Under the pieces are notes generated by a model. It made no database searches. It was not told the DNA's origin and was given only the letters and a program-made list of their open reading frames with translations. Positions 6,210-7,319 of a DNA stretch of 7,319 nt are shown in pieces. Made by a program: the position numbers and the translations under genes. Source of the DNA: Pseudomonas sp. (GTDB lineage Bacteria > Pseudomonadota > Gammaproteobacteria > Pseudomonadales > Pseudomonadaceae); the NCBI GenBank assembly GCA_029240955.1, contig JARDZH010000082.1:1-7319 (forward strand). Reading direction: 5' to 3'. Numbering within the stretch: position 1 is the first letter of the stretch; each line of letters opens with the position of its first letter.

Positions 6210-6250
6210 TTTACCACTTTTGGTCTGCGGATAGTGGTCGCTACAGGTTA

Positions 6251-6255
6251 GGAGG
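6251..6255 (+). promoter_or_regulatory. Strong ribosome binding site of cheV
   Basis: GGAGG at 6251-6255, within TTAGGAGGT, lies five bases before the cheV ATG at 6261. It is close to the full anti-Shine-Dalgarno complement and by far the strongest such site in the window. It contrasts with divergent flgA, which has none. Confidence 0.75.
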
Positions 6256-6260
6256 TCGGC

Positions 6261-7193
6261 ATGGCGGGTGTAATGGATTCAGTCAACCAGCGTACGCAGC
6301 TGGTTGGGCAGAATCGCCTCGAGCTGCTGTTGTTCCGTCTCGACGGCAAACAGCTCTACGGCATCAACGTTTTCAAGGTTAAAGAAGTACTGCAGTGTCC
6401 CAAGCTGACCGTCATGCCCAAGTCGAGCCCGATCGTGCGCGGCGTTGCGAACATTCGTGGCGGCACCATCCCGATCATGGATCTGGCAATGGCAACCGGT
6501 TCCAAGGGTATGATCTCGCTGGTCAATTCCTTTGTGATCATCACCGAGTACAACACCAAGGTTCAGGGTTTCCTGGTGCATTCGGTCGAACGCATCGTCA
6601 ACATGAACTGGGAAGAGATCCATCCGCCGCCCAAGGGCACCGGTCGCGACCATTATCTGACAGCCGTTACGCGGGTCGATAATCAGCTGGTGGAGATCAT
6701 CGACGTCGAGAAGATTCTTGCCGAGGTGGCGCCTATTTCCGAAGAGGTGTCCGTGGGCGTGATCGACGAAGAGGTCCATCACAAGGCGGTATCGCTGCGC
6801 GTTCTGACCGTGGATGATTCCTCGGTCGCTCGCAAGCAGGTCAGTCGCTGCCTGGAAACGGTTGGCGTTGAAGTGGTTGCATTGAATGACGGTCGACAGG
6901 CGCTCGATTACCTGCGCAAGCTGGTCGACGAGGGCAAGAAGCCCGAAGAAGAATTTCTGATGATGATTTCCGACATTGAAATGCCGGAGATGGATGGCTA
7001 TACCCTAACAGCTGCAATCCGGAATGATCCGCGCATGCAGCAATTGCACATCACCTTGCATACTTCGTTGTCCGGAGTGTTCAACCAGGCGATGGTCAAG
7101 AAAGTCGGTGCTGATGATTTCCTCGCAAAATTTCGACCTGATGACCTCGCGGCCAGGGTCGTAGCGCGGATCAAAGCGGCAGATATTAGCTAG
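6261..7193 (+). CDS. cheV: Chemotaxis coupling/response-regulator protein CheV
   Basis: This 310-residue cytosolic protein fuses an N-terminal CheW-like coupling domain (about 13-165, with LLFRLDGKQLYGINVFKVKE and VRGVANIRGGTIPIMDLA) to a C-terminal receiver domain (about 178-305). The receiver keeps the acidic pair Asp185-Asp186 in VDDSS, the phospho-acceptor Asp238 in SDIEMPEMDGY, a Thr/Ser in LHTSLSG and Lys290 in FLAKF, so it should be phosphorylated by CheA. CheV links chemoreceptors to CheA, and phosphorylation is thought to tune that coupling for adaptation. Length and layout are normal. A near-perfect ribosome binding site fixes the ATG at 6261. It is divergent from flgA across a 78-bp gap and followed after 42 bp by cheR, so a cheVR operon is likely. 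No convincing FliA promoter was found for it. Confidence 0.97.
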   Translation: MAGVMDSVNQRTQLVGQNRLELLLFRLDGKQLYGINVFKVKEVLQCPKLTVMPKSSPIVRGVANIRGGTIPIMDLAMATGSKGMISLVNSFVIITEYNTKVQGFLVHSVERIVNMNWEEIHPPPKGTGRDHYLTAVTRVDNQLVEIIDVEKILAEVAPISEEVSVGVIDEEVHHKAVSLRVLTVDDSSVARKQVSRCLETVGVEVVALNDGRQALDYLRKLVDEGKKPEEEFLMMISDIEMPEMDGYTLTAAIRNDPRMQQLHITLHTSLSGVFNQAMVKKVGADDFLAKFRPDDLAARVVARIKAADIS

Positions 7194-7206
7194 GGACTTC
7201 GTTCCT
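7192..7206 (+). other. Small hairpin at the cheV stop codon
   Basis: AGGGAC (7192-7197) pairs with GTTCCT (7201-7206) over six pairs with one G-U and a three-base TTC loop, starting inside the cheV stop codon. No T-tract follows, so it is not a terminator. It may affect mRNA stability or coupling between cheV and cheR, or be chance. Confidence 0.25.
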
Positions 7207-7235
7207 GGTGATTCACATGATTGAGAGGCGGCACC

Positions 7236-7319
7236 TTGTCTACGGGTAATTTGGATTTTGAGCAGTTCCGGGTCTTTCTGGAAAAAGCCTGTGGCATCTT
7301 GCTGGGGGAAAACAAGCAG
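7236..7319 (+). CDS. cheR: Chemotaxis protein methyltransferase CheR, N-terminal fragment (runs off right edge)
   Basis: Only 28 codons are present: STGNLDFEQFRVFLEKAC followed by GILLGENKQ after the start. This matches the N-terminal helical domain typical of Pseudomonas CheR, the SAM-dependent enzyme that methylates glutamates on chemoreceptors for adaptation. The catalytic domain lies beyond the edge. The likely start is TTG at 7236, with GAGAGG (7223-7228) seven bases upstream. The only other in-frame start after the TGA at 7218 is another TTG at 7221, and the ATG at 7217 is out of frame, so a non-ATG start is unavoidable. The position 42 bp after cheV supports the call and co-transcription. 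Confidence 0.88.
   Translation, partial: MSTGNLDFEQFRVFLEKACGILLGENKQ

Noticed and set aside
6227..6234. GCGGATAG as a FliA -10 for cheV
   Set aside because: It matches six of eight consensus bases, but eleven bases upstream there is CGTTTACC, which does not resemble TAAAGTTT. A FliA promoter for cheV remains possible on general grounds but is not shown here.
1..7319. Search for CRISPR arrays, insertion sequences, tRNA genes, toxin-antitoxin or defence genes, or another undescribed multi-gene system
   Set aside because: No regularly spaced repeats, terminal inverted repeats with transposase, tRNA-like folds or defence domains were seen. All major open frames are explained by the listed genes.

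Overview
The window looks like a chromosomal segment of a Pseudomonas, probably of the fluorescens/syringae lineage. The evidence is the flagellar and chemotaxis order flgZ-flgN-flgM-flgA divergent from cheV-cheR, the moderately high G+C content, and a GTGGGAG-type palindrome typical of the genus. The species call is inferred from gene content and remembered gene order, not from a database search.

Layout from left to right. Positions 1-489 (minus) hold the first 163 codons of a DegT/DnrJ/EryC1/StrS sugar aminotransferase that runs off the left edge. A 262-bp divergent spacer follows. Next come two plus-strand genes: a glutamine synthetase-fold ligase of the gamma-glutamylpolyamine synthetase type (752-2095) and a 12-TM MFS transporter of the YcaD type with a long acidic tail (2167-3513). 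A strong terminator-like hairpin sits between these two genes. The transporter converges on the flagellar cluster, with a GTGGGAG hairpin in the junction at 3543-3579.

The minus-strand flagellar cluster is transcribed flgA (6182-5424), flgM (5263-4955), flgN (4904-4437), flgZ/ycgR (4354-3608). It encodes the P-ring chaperone, the anti-sigma-28 factor, the hook-junction protein chaperone and the c-di-GMP-responsive PilZ brake. Divergent from it, cheV (6261-7193) and the first 28 codons of cheR (7236 to the right edge) run on the plus strand.

Two promoter calls connect the flagellar genes. A sigma-54 type -24/-12 element lies upstream of flgA, and a near-consensus sigma-28 (FliA) element lies upstream of flgM. 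This fits the flagellar hierarchy: FlgA is made early for P-ring assembly. FlgM, FlgN and perhaps FlgZ are made once FliA is active, when FlgM is exported, filament junction proteins are needed and motility can be tuned by c-di-GMP.

I see no CRISPR array, insertion sequence, RNA gene, prophage or defence system, and nothing that amounts to a new multi-gene system. The most interesting signals are regulatory. The predicted sigma-54 start of flgA falls at its start codon, alternative hairpins lie in the flgA-flgM gap, and a terminator abuts the ribosome binding site of the MFS gene.
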